Assembly (NCBI GenBank): GCA_040754335.1 | Contig: JBFMCV010000001.1 | Coordinates: 620,001 to 684,000 of the forward strand | Length of the DNA stretch: 64,000 nt | Direction: 5' to 3' | DNA from: Thermodesulfobacteriota bacterium | GTDB lineage: Bacteria > Desulfobacterota_D > UBA1144 > Nemesobacterales > UBA2774 | Shown here: in pieces, positions 8,628 to 16,315 of the stretch | How the letters are laid out: every line of letters starts with the position of its first letter | Numbering within the stretch: the stretch's first letter is position 1 | The notes under the pieces: generated by a model | Told to the model about the DNA's origin: nothing | The model's input: only the letters and a program-made list of their open reading frames with translations | The model's database searches: none | Made by a program: the position numbers and the translations under genes

Positions 8628-9023
8628 CTACTTTTTATTTGAATCCTCGTATTCGAAATAATCGATCAGGGCGTCGATATCCTGATCGGAGAGCCCCTGG
8701 TTAGGCATCGGGACCATGTACTGCTGGAGCATTTCCTTGGCGACCGGGTCCGACATCAGCATCGTCTCCGGAGACTTGAGCCATTTCTTGAGCCACTCCT
8801 CGTCCCTCCTCTCCGTAACCCCTGCCAAGTCGGGCCCGGTGAGTTTGCCCTTCCCTATCGTGTGGCACGCTGCGCAGCCCCTTTCCTGGAACAGTTTTTT
8901 CCCGGCCTCTGCCTCCGCCTGGTCTCCGCGGGAAACGGGTGCAAACCAACCAAAAACTAAAAAAACTAGCAAGGCAGCTAGAAACATCCTGATCACGGGT
9001 GCGAAAACATTATTCATGTGCAT
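8628..9023 (-). CDS. Exported monoheme cytochrome c, first gene of the nos operon
   Basis: Encodes 131 residues with a hydrophobic N-terminus (signal peptide or anchor), a single heme site C-A-A-C-H near residue 50 and a methionine in V-P-M-P-N-Q near residue 108 as likely sixth ligand. The pattern T-I-G-K-G-K-L-T-G-P-D-L recurs in the cytochrome domain of the protein at 14289-15752, so the two are related. Placed directly before nosZ behind an AGGAGG site, it is probably the electron donor to NosZ, the role of NosC-type cytochromes elsewhere. The donor role is inferred. Confidence 0.9.
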   Translation of the reverse strand: MHMNNVFAPVIRMFLAALLVFLVFGWFAPVSRGDQAEAEAGKKLFQERGCAACHTIGKGKLTGPDLAGVTERRDEEWLKKWLKSPETMLMSDPVAKEMLQQYMVPMPNQGLSDQDIDALIDYFEYEDSNKK

Positions 9024-9087
9024 TTAGAACCTCCTTTCGCATAAAATATTATGAAAGTTAAATGCCAATCGTAATTGTCTGTGAACA

Positions 9088-9101
9088 TTGATATAAACTA
9101 A
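9088..9101. promoter_or_regulatory. Weak FNR/DNR-like half-site upstream of nos operon
   Basis: TTGAT-N4-ACTAA matches 8 of 10 positions of the FNR-type consensus TTGAT-N4-ATCAA and lies about 65 bases before the cytochrome start codon. N2O respiration genes often carry such sites. With two mismatches in one half it may be chance. Confidence 0.2.
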
Positions 9102-9138
9102 AAATCTCCTTGTCGAATGTCCGAGAATAGTACATAAA

Positions 9139-9158
9139 ATGAGTGCGCGCTCACTCAT
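9139..9158. promoter_or_regulatory. Inverted repeat upstream of the nos operon (candidate operator)
   Basis: A 20-base inverted repeat, ATGAGTG-N6-CACTCAT, with 7-bp arms and a GC-rich centre, about 116 bases before the first nos gene. Only the nos operon reads away from this site. Size and spacing suit a dimeric TetR-type regulator, and a tetR gene ends the operon, but the palindrome at the tetR promoter has a different sequence, so the regulator that binds here is open. Confidence 0.5.
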
Positions 9159-9272
9159 GGTTTTGTGGAGAAAATCGAGATATTGAATTAAGAATGGTAG
9201 AGGAGGGGAAAATTCGGTATGGCACTTTTATTTCCTTTCACCTCCGAAGGGGAAAGGCGCGATTCCTTATAC

Positions 9273-9323
9273 TTCCCTCCCCCTCATAGGAGGGGGGAGG
9301 GTTCGGGTGGGGGTGTACCTTAA
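9273..9323. repeat. G/C-rich dispersed repeat (family A)
   Basis: One of at least five copies of a C-run/G-run unit ending in GGGGGTG-TACCTT (others near 24055, 34781, 53131 and 55285). The C-rich and G-rich halves can pair. It lies in the 410-base gap between the nos operon and sufS, which otherwise holds the nos control region and no gene. Confidence 0.8.
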
Positions 9324-9433
9324 AATTCCTGTCATTCTTGAATGTCTTAATCGAGAATGATAACAAAAAGAGAGACCATGATTAAGGCCGGGTACGTGCT
9401 GGGAAGTGCGCATCAGCAGGGGAAATAATGCGG

Positions 9434-10681
9434 CTATCCGAAAATCTTCTTCGCCTTCTTAATCGCCTCGACAGCGAGGTCTATCTCTTCCTTCGTGTTA
9501 TAGAGGTAGAAGCTCATTCTGACGGCGTAATCCATGCCGAGGTGCGCCATGAGGGGCTGCGCGCAGTGGTGCCCGGAGCGGACTGCTATCCCTGCCTCGT
9601 CGAGCACTCCCGCGACGTCGTGCGGGTGTACGCCCTCCACGTTGAACGACACGACCCCCACCCTCTCTCCCGAGCCGTGCCCGTAGACCTTAATCCATTC
9701 ATGCTCCGAGAGCCTGCCTAATGCGTGTTCCAGGAGCTCGTCCTCGTACGCCGATACGTTTTCGGGTCCGAGCGCGGCGAGATAATCGACCGCCGTGCCG
9801 AGTGCTATCGCGCCGCCTATGTCCGGCGTCCCCGCCTCGAACTTCCACGGGAGCTCGTTCCAAGTCGATCTCTCCATAGTGACTTTTTCTATCATGTCCC
9901 CGCCGTAGAGGAACGGGTCCATCTTCGCCAGGAGTTCGGGCCTCGCGTAGAGGAACCCCGTACCCGTAGGGCCCATCATCTTGTGCCCCGAGGCGGCCAG
10001 AAAATCGCAGCCTATGTCGGTAACGTCGAGTGGCAGGTGCGGGGCCGACTGAGCGGCGTCGACGAGGACTAACGCGCCAGCCTTATGCGCCTCGTCCGTT
10101 ATGCGCTTCACGGGGTTTATCGTGCCTAACACGTTGGACGCATGGACGACGCTCACGAGCCTCGTCCTGTCCGTCAGGAGCCTCGGGAGATCGTCGAGTT
10201 CGAGCTCTCCGTTTTTATCGACACGAATGAATTTCAGCTTTATGCCTGTCCTGTCCCGGACCATCTGCCAGGGGACGATGTTCGAGTGGTGCTCCATGAG
10301 GGTTATCAGCACTTCGTCGTCCTTCTTCAAGTTCTTTAGGCCCCACGCATAGGCGGCGAGGTTTATTGATTCGGTCGCGTTCCTCGTGAACACGATGCTC
10401 CGCCAGTCCTGAGCGCCTATGAAGCGCGCTACTTTCTCGTGCGCCTCCTCGTACATTTGAGTCGATTCGTAGCTGAGAGTGTGGACGCCCCTGTGGATGT
10501 TGGAGTTGTGCGTCTCGTAGAAATTCCTGAGCGTGTCTATGACCGCGTTCGGCTTCTGCGTTGTGGCGGCGTTGTCGAGGTAGACGAGGGGCTTTCCGTG
10601 CACCCTCCGTCCGAGGATAGGGAAATCCTCTCTCAGCTTAAGAGGGTCGAATGCTGGTTTTTTCCGGGCGGCTCTTTCCAT
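9434..10681 (-). CDS. sufS: SufS-type cysteine desulfurase
   Basis: Encodes 415 residues from the ATG at 10681; a GTG at 10702 would add seven, and neither start has a strong ribosome site. It is a class V aminotransferase-fold PLP enzyme that takes sulfur from cysteine. Visible motifs are Y-L-D-N-A-A-T-T-Q-K-P at the N-terminus, T-R-N-A-T-E-S-I-N, the PLP lysine in S-G-H-K-M, and the catalytic Cys in R-S-G-H-H-C-A-Q-P near residue 360. It lies directly after sufU, the partner scaffold, and supplies sulfur for Fe-S clusters. Confidence 0.95.
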   Translation of the reverse strand: MERAARKKPAFDPLKLREDFPILGRRVHGKPLVYLDNAATTQKPNAVIDTLRNFYETHNSNIHRGVHTLSYESTQMYEEAHEKVARFIGAQDWRSIVFTRNATESINLAAYAWGLKNLKKDDEVLITLMEHHSNIVPWQMVRDRTGIKLKFIRVDKNGELELDDLPRLLTDRTRLVSVVHASNVLGTINPVKRITDEAHKAGALVLVDAAQSAPHLPLDVTDIGCDFLAASGHKMMGPTGTGFLYARPELLAKMDPFLYGGDMIEKVTMERSTWNELPWKFEAGTPDIGGAIALGTAVDYLAALGPENVSAYEDELLEHALGRLSEHEWIKVYGHGSGERVGVVSFNVEGVHPHDVAGVLDEAGIAVRSGHHCAQPLMAHLGMDYAVRMSFYLYNTKEEIDLAVEAIKKAKKIFG

Positions 10682-10714
10682 GACGTTTAACGGAACAGGC
10701 ACGGGTTGATTTAT

Positions 10715-11089
10715 TTAATCCGCTTTCATCGCGAGGAGCGCCTTTTTCAGGACCTTTATGCCGAGCAGCGCGCATTTGAACCTCACGGGAGAGATCGGGT
10801 TCCCGAGCGCAGACAGCATATCCTCGTCTTTCATGGACAGTATCTCCCCGACAGACTTACCCTTCACGCTCTCGGTCAGTATGGAAACCGACGCCTGGCT
10901 TATCGCGCAACCAGTGCCCGAGAACTTAGCGTCCTCTATTACGCCGTCGCCGAGCTTCACGTCTATCCTGACCTTATCCCCGCAGGACGGTATCCCCTCT
11001 TCATAGGAGGCGTCTGCGTCCTCTATTGTCCCGTAGTTCCTCGGGTTCTTGTAGTGGTCGAGAATGAATTCGTACTGGTCGGGTTCCAT
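10715..11089 (-). CDS. sufU: SufU/NifU-type iron-sulfur scaffold or sulfur-transfer protein
   Basis: Encodes 124 residues of the IscU/SufU family. Three conserved cysteines are seen: in I-P-S-C-G-D, in G-T-G-C-A-I-S-Q-A-S, and in F-K-C-A-L-L-G near the C-terminus, with Asp40 beside the first. The protein accepts sulfur from SufS and either builds or passes on Fe-S cluster material. It is paired with sufS and has an extended -10 promoter upstream (11128-11136). The rest of a suf operon (sufBCD) is not in this window. Confidence 0.93.
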   Translation of the reverse strand: MEPDQYEFILDHYKNPRNYGTIEDADASYEEGIPSCGDKVRIDVKLGDGVIEDAKFSGTGCAISQASVSILTESVKGKSVGEILSMKDEDMLSALGNPISPVRFKCALLGIKVLKKALLAMKAD

Positions 11090-11127
11090 ATTTCGTGCAA
11101 TCCCCGCAGGCTGCCGGTTCTATTTGT

Positions 11128-11136
11128 ATTATACCA
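11128..11136 (-). promoter_or_regulatory. Extended -10 promoter of sufU-sufS
   Basis: On the minus strand the sequence TGG-TATAAT is an exact extended -10 box, 38 bases before the sufU start codon. No good -35 is seen at 17 bases, as is normal for extended -10 promoters. Confidence 0.6.
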
Positions 11137-11223
11137 GACAATATCCCCTGTTCATTTGGCCGGAATCGTCGTGCGTCCACCTCCGTCATCCGCTCGACCG
11201 AAGGCAAGCCGGCTTCCCCCGTC

Positions 11224-11808
11224 CTACGAATGTATCGTGCTTATCCTCGTGTCGAGCTGTCGGAGCGCCTTCTCCACCTCCCCGAAGTTGCAGTTGACCA
11301 CCCAGAAGTAATAGAGCTTCCTCGACTCGGGCGCAGCGCTGAACGAAAGAACCTTCTCCGAGCTGTTCTGTATGACGTGGAGAACGTCGAATAGGCCTAT
11401 ACCGTCGGGCATCTGGACTTCGAGCCTCTGCGGCTTTTCGTAGAACCCTAACATACGTAAGAGCGCGTCGAGGAGGTCTATAACGGTCAGTATGCCGACC
11501 AGCTCCCCTTTACTCGAAACCACCGGCAGCGCGTTGAACTTACCGTTCCTTATGATCTCGGCCGCCCCCTCGAGGGAAGCGTAATCGAGTATCGTAACAG
11601 GATCCCTGGCCATGATATCACCGACTTTGACGCCGCTCCCCTTGGAAGCCCTTATGTCCCTGTCCGTCACAATGCCTACCAGCTTACCGTCCTCAACGAC
11701 CGGGCACTGCCTGAAATTGAGGCTCCTCATAAGCTCGAGCGTCTCGTCGGCCATCTTGTCGGGAGTAACCGTTACAGGGTTTGGTGTCATGAATTCCTTG
11801 ACGTGCAT
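11224..11808 (-). CDS. Tandem CBS-domain protein with C-terminal ACT-like region
   Basis: Encodes 194 residues. Two CBS domains (about residues 7-60 and 66-122) each contain the G-x-V/I-x-x-x-D/V-I pattern; the first ends in T-D-R-D-I-R, typical of adenosyl-nucleotide binding. The last 70 residues look like a small ACT-type regulatory fold. Such stand-alone proteins sense AMP, ATP or SAM and act on unknown partners. It stands alone, with a GGAGG ribosome site and a hairpin (11840-11855) in its leader. Confidence 0.85.
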   Translation of the reverse strand: MHVKEFMTPNPVTVTPDKMADETLELMRSLNFRQCPVVEDGKLVGIVTDRDIRASKGSGVKVGDIMARDPVTILDYASLEGAAEIIRNGKFNALPVVSSKGELVGILTVIDLLDALLRMLGFYEKPQRLEVQMPDGIGLFDVLHVIQNSSEKVLSFSAAPESRKLYYFWVVNCNFGEVEKALRQLDTRISTIHS

Positions 11809-11839
11809 CGCTCACCTCCGAGTTATGTATATGGGGCAG

Positions 11840-11855
11840 TTCCAAAGGTTTGGAA
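11840..11855 (-). promoter_or_regulatory. Perfect inverted repeat in the leader of the CBS-domain gene
   Basis: TTCCAAA-GG-TTTGGAA, a perfect 16-base palindrome, sits between a possible -10 box (GATAAT on the minus strand, 11864-11869) and the start codon at 11808. It could be an operator at the transcription start. The -35 region is weak. Confidence 0.4.
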
Positions 11856-11970
11856 TAACCTATATTATCATACAGAAATATTATGAAAGCGCTAATGGTA
11901 TTAACACGAACCTCGCGCCTTGCGTATTCTTGACAACGTAGCGCCCCTTCGGTTTTCTTTACTCATCGCC

Positions 11971-13497
11971 ATGGCTAAGACAGGGACAGTATATCTCATA
12001 GGCGCGGGACCGGGAGACCCGGGACTTATGACAATAAGGGGAATGGAGGTCCTCGGAAAAGCGGACGTCATCGTTTACGACTACCTCGTCAACCCGAGGC
12101 TCCTCGCTCTCGCCCGCCCCGGAGCGGAGATAATTTACGTCGGCAAGAGAGCTGGCGTTAAAGAGAAGACACAGGGGGAGATAAACAGGCTACTTGTCGG
12201 TAGGGCGAAGAAAGGCAAGTCGGTCGCCCGGCTAAAGGGCGGCGACCCTTTCGTATTCGGCAGGGGCGGCGAGGAAGCGGAGGCTTTGTCCAGGCACGGC
12301 ATAGAGTTCGAGATAGTGCCGGGCGTAACGTCGGCGTCCGCTGTTCCGGCCTATGCGGGGATACCGCTCACTCACAGGAACGTCACGTCTTCCTTCGCCG
12401 TGGTCACGGGACACGAAGACCCGCGCAAGGAGAGGTCCAATATTCCCTGGGACGTGCTGGCAAAGATAGGCACTGTCGTCTTCCTCATGGGGGTTCGGAA
12501 CATCGAAAAGAATATGCGCATGCTCATCGATCACGGGAAGCCCACCGCGACGCCCGCTGCAGTCATAACATGGGGCACCTACCCCTCTCAGACCGTTGCG
12601 ACCGGCACCGTGGGCGGCATAGCCAGGGTAGTGAAAAAGAGGAAGGACATCTCCTCTCCCGCAATAGTTGTCGTAGGGGATGTCGTAAACCTGAGGGACG
12701 TCATAAACTGGTACGAGCGGAAGCCTCTCTTCGGAAAGCGGATACTCGTGACGAGGGCGAGGGAGCAGTCGGAGCCTTTCCTGAGGATGCTCGAGGAAGA
12801 CGGGGCCGAGGTGATAGAGTTCCCCGTCATAGAGATAGTCCCTCCGCGGAGCTTTGAGGACCTCGACCGGGCGATAGGGAGCGTCCGGGATTACGACTGG
12901 CTCGTGTTCACGAGCGTGAACGGGGTGGCGAAGTTCTTCGAGAGGCTCATCGCTTCGGGTAAAGACGTGAGGGAGCTATACGGTCTCAGGATAGCGGCTA
13001 TCGGAGAGGCGACGGCGGGCGAGATAGAAAAGAAAGGGGTCCGCGTCGAGCTCCTCCCCGTAGAGTACAGGGCCGAAGGGCTCATCGAGATGTTCGGTAA
13101 GGAAAACATGAGCGGGAAGCGCGTGCTCATACCGAGGGCGAAAGAGGCGCGCGACGTGCTGCCGGTCAAGCTCAGGGAAATGGGCGCCGAGGTCGACGTC
13201 GTGACCGCTTACGAAACGCGGAGGCCCGGGCGACACGAGGCCGCAAAAATAAAAAACATGCTCGCGAAAAACTTGATAGACGCGGTCACGTTCACGAGCT
13301 CCTCGACTGTCAGGAATTTCCTCTCGATATTCCCCGAGTTCAAGCCCTCGCGAGGCAAGCCCGCCCTCGCGTGCATAGGGCCCATTACAGCGAAGACACT
13401 CAATGACGCGGGCTTCAAGGCTCAGATAACACCGGTGGAGTATACGGTCGAAAAACTCGCCCTCGCGATCGCGGATTATTTCGGGAAGAGAAAATGA
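11971..13497 (+). CDS. Fused uroporphyrinogen-III C-methyltransferase / uroporphyrinogen-III synthase
   Basis: Encodes 508 residues. The start at 11971 was chosen because the SUMT domain begins directly after it (T-V-Y-L-I-G-A-G-P-G-D-P-G-L-M-T). Residues 1-250 form the CobA-type methyltransferase, with R-L-K-G-G-D-P-F-V-F-G-R-G-G-E-E and an M-G-V motif for S-adenosylmethionine binding; it makes precorrin-2. Residues about 260-505 form a HemD uroporphyrinogen-III synthase, which closes the tetrapyrrole ring. The fusion is common in Firmicutes and delta-proteobacteria-like groups. It supplies siroheme, cobalamin or heme precursors, which fits the cytochrome genes on both sides. Confidence 0.95.
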   Translation: MAKTGTVYLIGAGPGDPGLMTIRGMEVLGKADVIVYDYLVNPRLLALARPGAEIIYVGKRAGVKEKTQGEINRLLVGRAKKGKSVARLKGGDPFVFGRGGEEAEALSRHGIEFEIVPGVTSASAVPAYAGIPLTHRNVTSSFAVVTGHEDPRKERSNIPWDVLAKIGTVVFLMGVRNIEKNMRMLIDHGKPTATPAAVITWGTYPSQTVATGTVGGIARVVKKRKDISSPAIVVVGDVVNLRDVINWYERKPLFGKRILVTRAREQSEPFLRMLEEDGAEVIEFPVIEIVPPRSFEDLDRAIGSVRDYDWLVFTSVNGVAKFFERLIASGKDVRELYGLRIAAIGEATAGEIEKKGVRVELLPVEYRAEGLIEMFGKENMSGKRVLIPRAKEARDVLPVKLREMGAEVDVVTAYETRRPGRHEAAKIKNMLAKNLIDAVTFTSSSTVRNFLSIFPEFKPSRGKPALACIGPITAKTLNDAGFKAQITPVEYTVEKLALAIADYFGKRK

Positions 13498-13565
13498 ACC
13501 GTGGACGAGCATGAGGCTCGCGAACCCGCGACCCATGTAAATACATCCCTTATTCGGAACTGACG

Positions 13566-14288
13566 ATGCCGAGATTTCCCGTGGACGAAAAAAACATAGA
13601 AGGCGGCAAAGCGACGATAAGCGGGGCCGACTACAGGCACATAGTGAAAGTGCTCCGCATGAAGGAGGGCGACGCGATTACGCTCTTCGACGTGAACGCC
13701 CTGGAATACGTGGGAAGGATCTCGCATGTGGGATCGAAAGAGATCGTGGTCGATATCGTCTCGTCGCGCAAGGTTGAAACGGATTCGCCGCTGCGCATAA
13801 CTCTCATGCAAGGACTCCCCAAGGGGGACAAGATGGATTACATCGTGGAGAAGGCAACTGAGCTGGGCGTGCACGCGATAGTGCCCGTAATTACGGAGAG
13901 GTCGCAGGTCAGGTCTGCCGGCAAGAAAAAGAGATGGGAAAGGATCGCTGTTGAGGCGTCAAAGCAGTGCGGCAGGACAAAGCCCCCGGCCATAGAAAAT
14001 ACTTTAAATTTTAAAGAGGCTATAAAATATAGTATAAATAACGACTTAGCCATAATACTGCATGTCGGGAGTCAGGTTTCTTTGAAAGATTTTCTAAATA
14101 ACACTTTACAACATCCCAAGAATATTATAGTATTGATTGGACCGGAAGGTGGATTTTCGGAAAATGAAGTCCTCCTTGCTAGTGAAATGGGTTTTACCTC
14201 CCTGGGTCTGGGTCCCAGGACTCTTAGAACGGAAACCGCAGGTCTTGCGGTCCTTTCTATAATCCAGTTTCATCATGGAGACTTGTGA
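13566..14288 (+). CDS. rsmE: RsmE, 16S rRNA m3U1498 methyltransferase
   Basis: Encodes 240 residues. The N-terminal PUA-like part has the pattern H-I-V-K-V-L-R-M-K-E-G-D. The C-terminal SPOUT knot has I-G-P-E-G-G-F-S-E-N-E and L-G-P-R-T-L-R-T-E-T-A, the SAM-binding loops. It methylates U1498 of 16S rRNA. Its stop codon abuts the stop of the convergent cytochrome gene with no gap. Base composition changes sharply near 13990: I count 38/60 G+C in 13861-13920 but 14/60 in 14001-14060, and codon use turns AT-rich for the rest of the gene while the reading frame and motifs stay intact. This suggests a mosaic gene. Confidence 0.95.
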   Translation: MPRFPVDEKNIEGGKATISGADYRHIVKVLRMKEGDAITLFDVNALEYVGRISHVGSKEIVVDIVSSRKVETDSPLRITLMQGLPKGDKMDYIVEKATELGVHAIVPVITERSQVRSAGKKKRWERIAVEASKQCGRTKPPAIENTLNFKEAIKYSINNDLAIILHVGSQVSLKDFLNNTLQHPKNIIVLIGPEGGFSENEVLLASEMGFTSLGLGPRTLRTETAGLAVLSIIQFHHGDL

Positions 14289-15752
14289 TCAAAATCGCAG
14301 TCTCCGTGTAACTTCCACAAGCTCGGCCTTCCTCGACTCCCTGATTTCCCTGTACGTGCCTTCGTCCACGCGCCCCGCCTCGTAGGCGTCGTCGAGCGCG
14401 GCGATCTCCTTTATGAGCGCGCTGCGCCTCTCCATGAGCGACTCTCTCTTCCCGTTCTTTTTCTCTTCCGCTGTGCCCGGGCCCTTTCCCCTCGCGAGCG
14501 ATGAGTAGAGTATCCCTCCTCCTACCGCGAGCACGAGCACCCCTATGCCCGCATACAAGATATATTCCTTCCACGCGGCCGGGTTCACGAACCTTATCGT
14601 GATATTGTGTCCGGGAGAGAGGTTCTCGCCTGACCACCTTAAGAAATCTTCGTTCTCGATTTTGACTGTGTCCCCTCCGCTGAGCCCTTCGACAGTGACC
14701 TGCTCGTTCGACTTGGAGACCAGGAGGAGGAACTTTGCCGTCGGATATTCAATTGTCTTCTCCACGGACCCTCCGCTTGAGCCCAGGGGAAGCGTATATG
14801 CAAATACAACTCTTTTGGGGCCGGGAAGCACGCTTGCGGTGTCGGAGAAACCGGTCTCCGTCCTGACAATGCCTTCGGGGGCGAGCCCGTGAATGAAATT
14901 GAGATTGGCCGCGCCGGGGGGCACGCTGAACCTGAGCGTCTCCTTCTTGCCGTCGGCCGCTTGGGCGCTCCCCACGTACATCTTGTCGCCCTTATTCTCG
15001 AAGGCCGAGAGGTCGGCTATGGACAGCCCGCCCTCGACCGCCTGCACTATCATGTGCGCCTCGGCTATCGATATGTTAGAGGCGCTGTCCGTAGGCTCGT
15101 AGACAGGGAGATCGAGCGACTTGGTATCTTCATCGGGATAAAATACCATCTTGTCCGTCGAGTACTCGGCGCCCTCGTATTCGACGGTCACCATATAGCT
15201 CCTGTCCCAGGGGAGCGACGCGAACGAAAACGCGCCGTCACCTGATGTTTCAGATTCCGTGCTGCCTGTTTCCTTATCGCCCATGAATGAAGTGAGCTTC
15301 ACTTTGACGCCCGGGACTGCGTTGTTGTTCGTCTTGTCGAATACCCTGCCCCCGATAGTCCCGCCCTGCCCCGTGTCGGGTTTTACCTTCACCGCAAGCA
15401 GGTAGTCGGCGATAGCCTGAGCGGCCATTGGGTGTATGTCTGTTGGCGGCATCGGCGGATAGCCCTCGTTTACGGGCATCTTGCCTGTAGCCTGATAGAC
15501 CTTCTGCGGGTTCTCGATCCACGTTATCAGCTCGTCACGCGAATACCTGCCGCCCACGCCTTCGAGGTCGGGCCCCACGAACCTCCCCCTTCCGATCGTA
15601 TGGCACCTCACGCAGCGGTTTTCTATAAACTGTTCTTTTCCCATCGTGTCCATATCGTGCGGGTTCTCCTGGCTCCGCGCGTACGAGCCGGGAAAGAAGA
15701 TTTGCGCGAGCAGATACGCGAGCACTACTAATGCGCTAAAGCGGCCTTGCAT
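14289..15752 (-). CDS. Membrane-anchored cytochrome c with carboxypeptidase-regulatory-like domain
   Basis: Encodes 487 residues. After a signal peptide there is a class I cytochrome c domain (about 30-120) with one heme site C-V-R-C-H and M-P-P in the C-terminal part. Then comes a carboxypeptidase-regulatory-like beta-sandwich (about 130-200; G-G-T-I-G-G-R-V-F-D start), a long beta-rich region, one membrane helix (about 394-418), and a basic, helical cytoplasmic tail with an L-D-D-A-Y-E-A-G-R-V-D-E-G-T-Y motif found at the ends of Ccm-associated proteins. It overlaps the zinc-ribbon gene by 17 bases and ends the ccmE-ccmF operon. It may hand electrons or reductant in cytochrome maturation or respiration; the exact role is unknown. 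Confidence 0.82.
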   Translation of the reverse strand: MQGRFSALVVLAYLLAQIFFPGSYARSQENPHDMDTMGKEQFIENRCVRCHTIGRGRFVGPDLEGVGGRYSRDELITWIENPQKVYQATGKMPVNEGYPPMPPTDIHPMAAQAIADYLLAVKVKPDTGQGGTIGGRVFDKTNNNAVPGVKVKLTSFMGDKETGSTESETSGDGAFSFASLPWDRSYMVTVEYEGAEYSTDKMVFYPDEDTKSLDLPVYEPTDSASNISIAEAHMIVQAVEGGLSIADLSAFENKGDKMYVGSAQAADGKKETLRFSVPPGAANLNFIHGLAPEGIVRTETGFSDTASVLPGPKRVVFAYTLPLGSSGGSVEKTIEYPTAKFLLLVSKSNEQVTVEGLSGGDTVKIENEDFLRWSGENLSPGHNITIRFVNPAAWKEYILYAGIGVLVLAVGGGILYSSLARGKGPGTAEEKKNGKRESLMERRSALIKEIAALDDAYEAGRVDEGTYREIRESRKAELVEVTRRLRF

Positions 15753-16293
15753 TTCGGGTCTCCGTCGTCTGATTGAGCCTTGCGCCGCACTTGGAGCAGT
15801 AGAGGTCTTCCGCTCCCGCGCCGCTCCCGCACTTCGTGCAGAACCTTTCCGCGGCGTCGCTCCATGAAGCCTCCCTCGCGCGCAGTATCTCCTTCTCGAT
15901 CTCGAGGTCGTCGTAGGGAGAGAGGAACTTGTTCCTTTCCGCCCGTATCTCCCTCTCTATGTCGTCGTATTCTTCCCCGGGGACGGCTACGCCTATCGAG
16001 TCGATCTCCTTCAGGATCGAAGCGGCTTCGGCCCTGTACTTCCCGTGGAGCTCCTCGAAGTCCTCCCGCGACAATTTCCCGAGCCCGTGATCGAACTCTA
16101 TGTCCTTTATCGCCGTGAGAAGCGAGTCCTTCCTCGAATCGAGTTCTTTCACCCTCTCCGCCCGGGGGTCCGGGAAATACTCCTCGCCTTCCGCCTTCCG
16201 GCTCCTTAAAAAAAACGGCGCTGATATGAAAATAGCCGCGAGCAGGGCTATGGCTAATGCCAGTATGGTTTCCAAATTTATCCCTTTATTCAC
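15736..16293 (-). CDS. Ccm-associated membrane protein with C-terminal zinc ribbon
   Basis: Encodes 185 residues: one N-terminal membrane helix (about 8-30), then a charged coiled-coil-like region with a K-D-S-L-L-T-A-I-K-D-I-E-F-D-H-G-L-G-K-L-S motif, as in the N-terminal part of CcmI/CycH-type proteins, and a zinc ribbon with two C-x-x-C pairs (C-T-K-C and C-S-K-C) near residues 150-172. It follows ccmF by 22 bases and overlaps the next gene, so it belongs to the cytochrome maturation operon. It may take the place of part of CcmI; CcmH is not seen anywhere in the window. Confidence 0.78.
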   Translation of the reverse strand: MNKGINLETILALAIALLAAIFISAPFFLRSRKAEGEEYFPDPRAERVKELDSRKDSLLTAIKDIEFDHGLGKLSREDFEELHGKYRAEAASILKEIDSIGVAVPGEEYDDIEREIRAERNKFLSPYDDLEIEKEILRAREASWSDAAERFCTKCGSGAGAEDLYCSKCGARLNQTTETRNARPL

Positions 16294-16315
16294 CGCGCTG
16301 AAAAGCTCAAGAGAA

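Noticed and set aside
9088-9101. Full FNR box before nos
   Set aside because: Only one half matches; kept as a weak site, not as evidence for FNR control.
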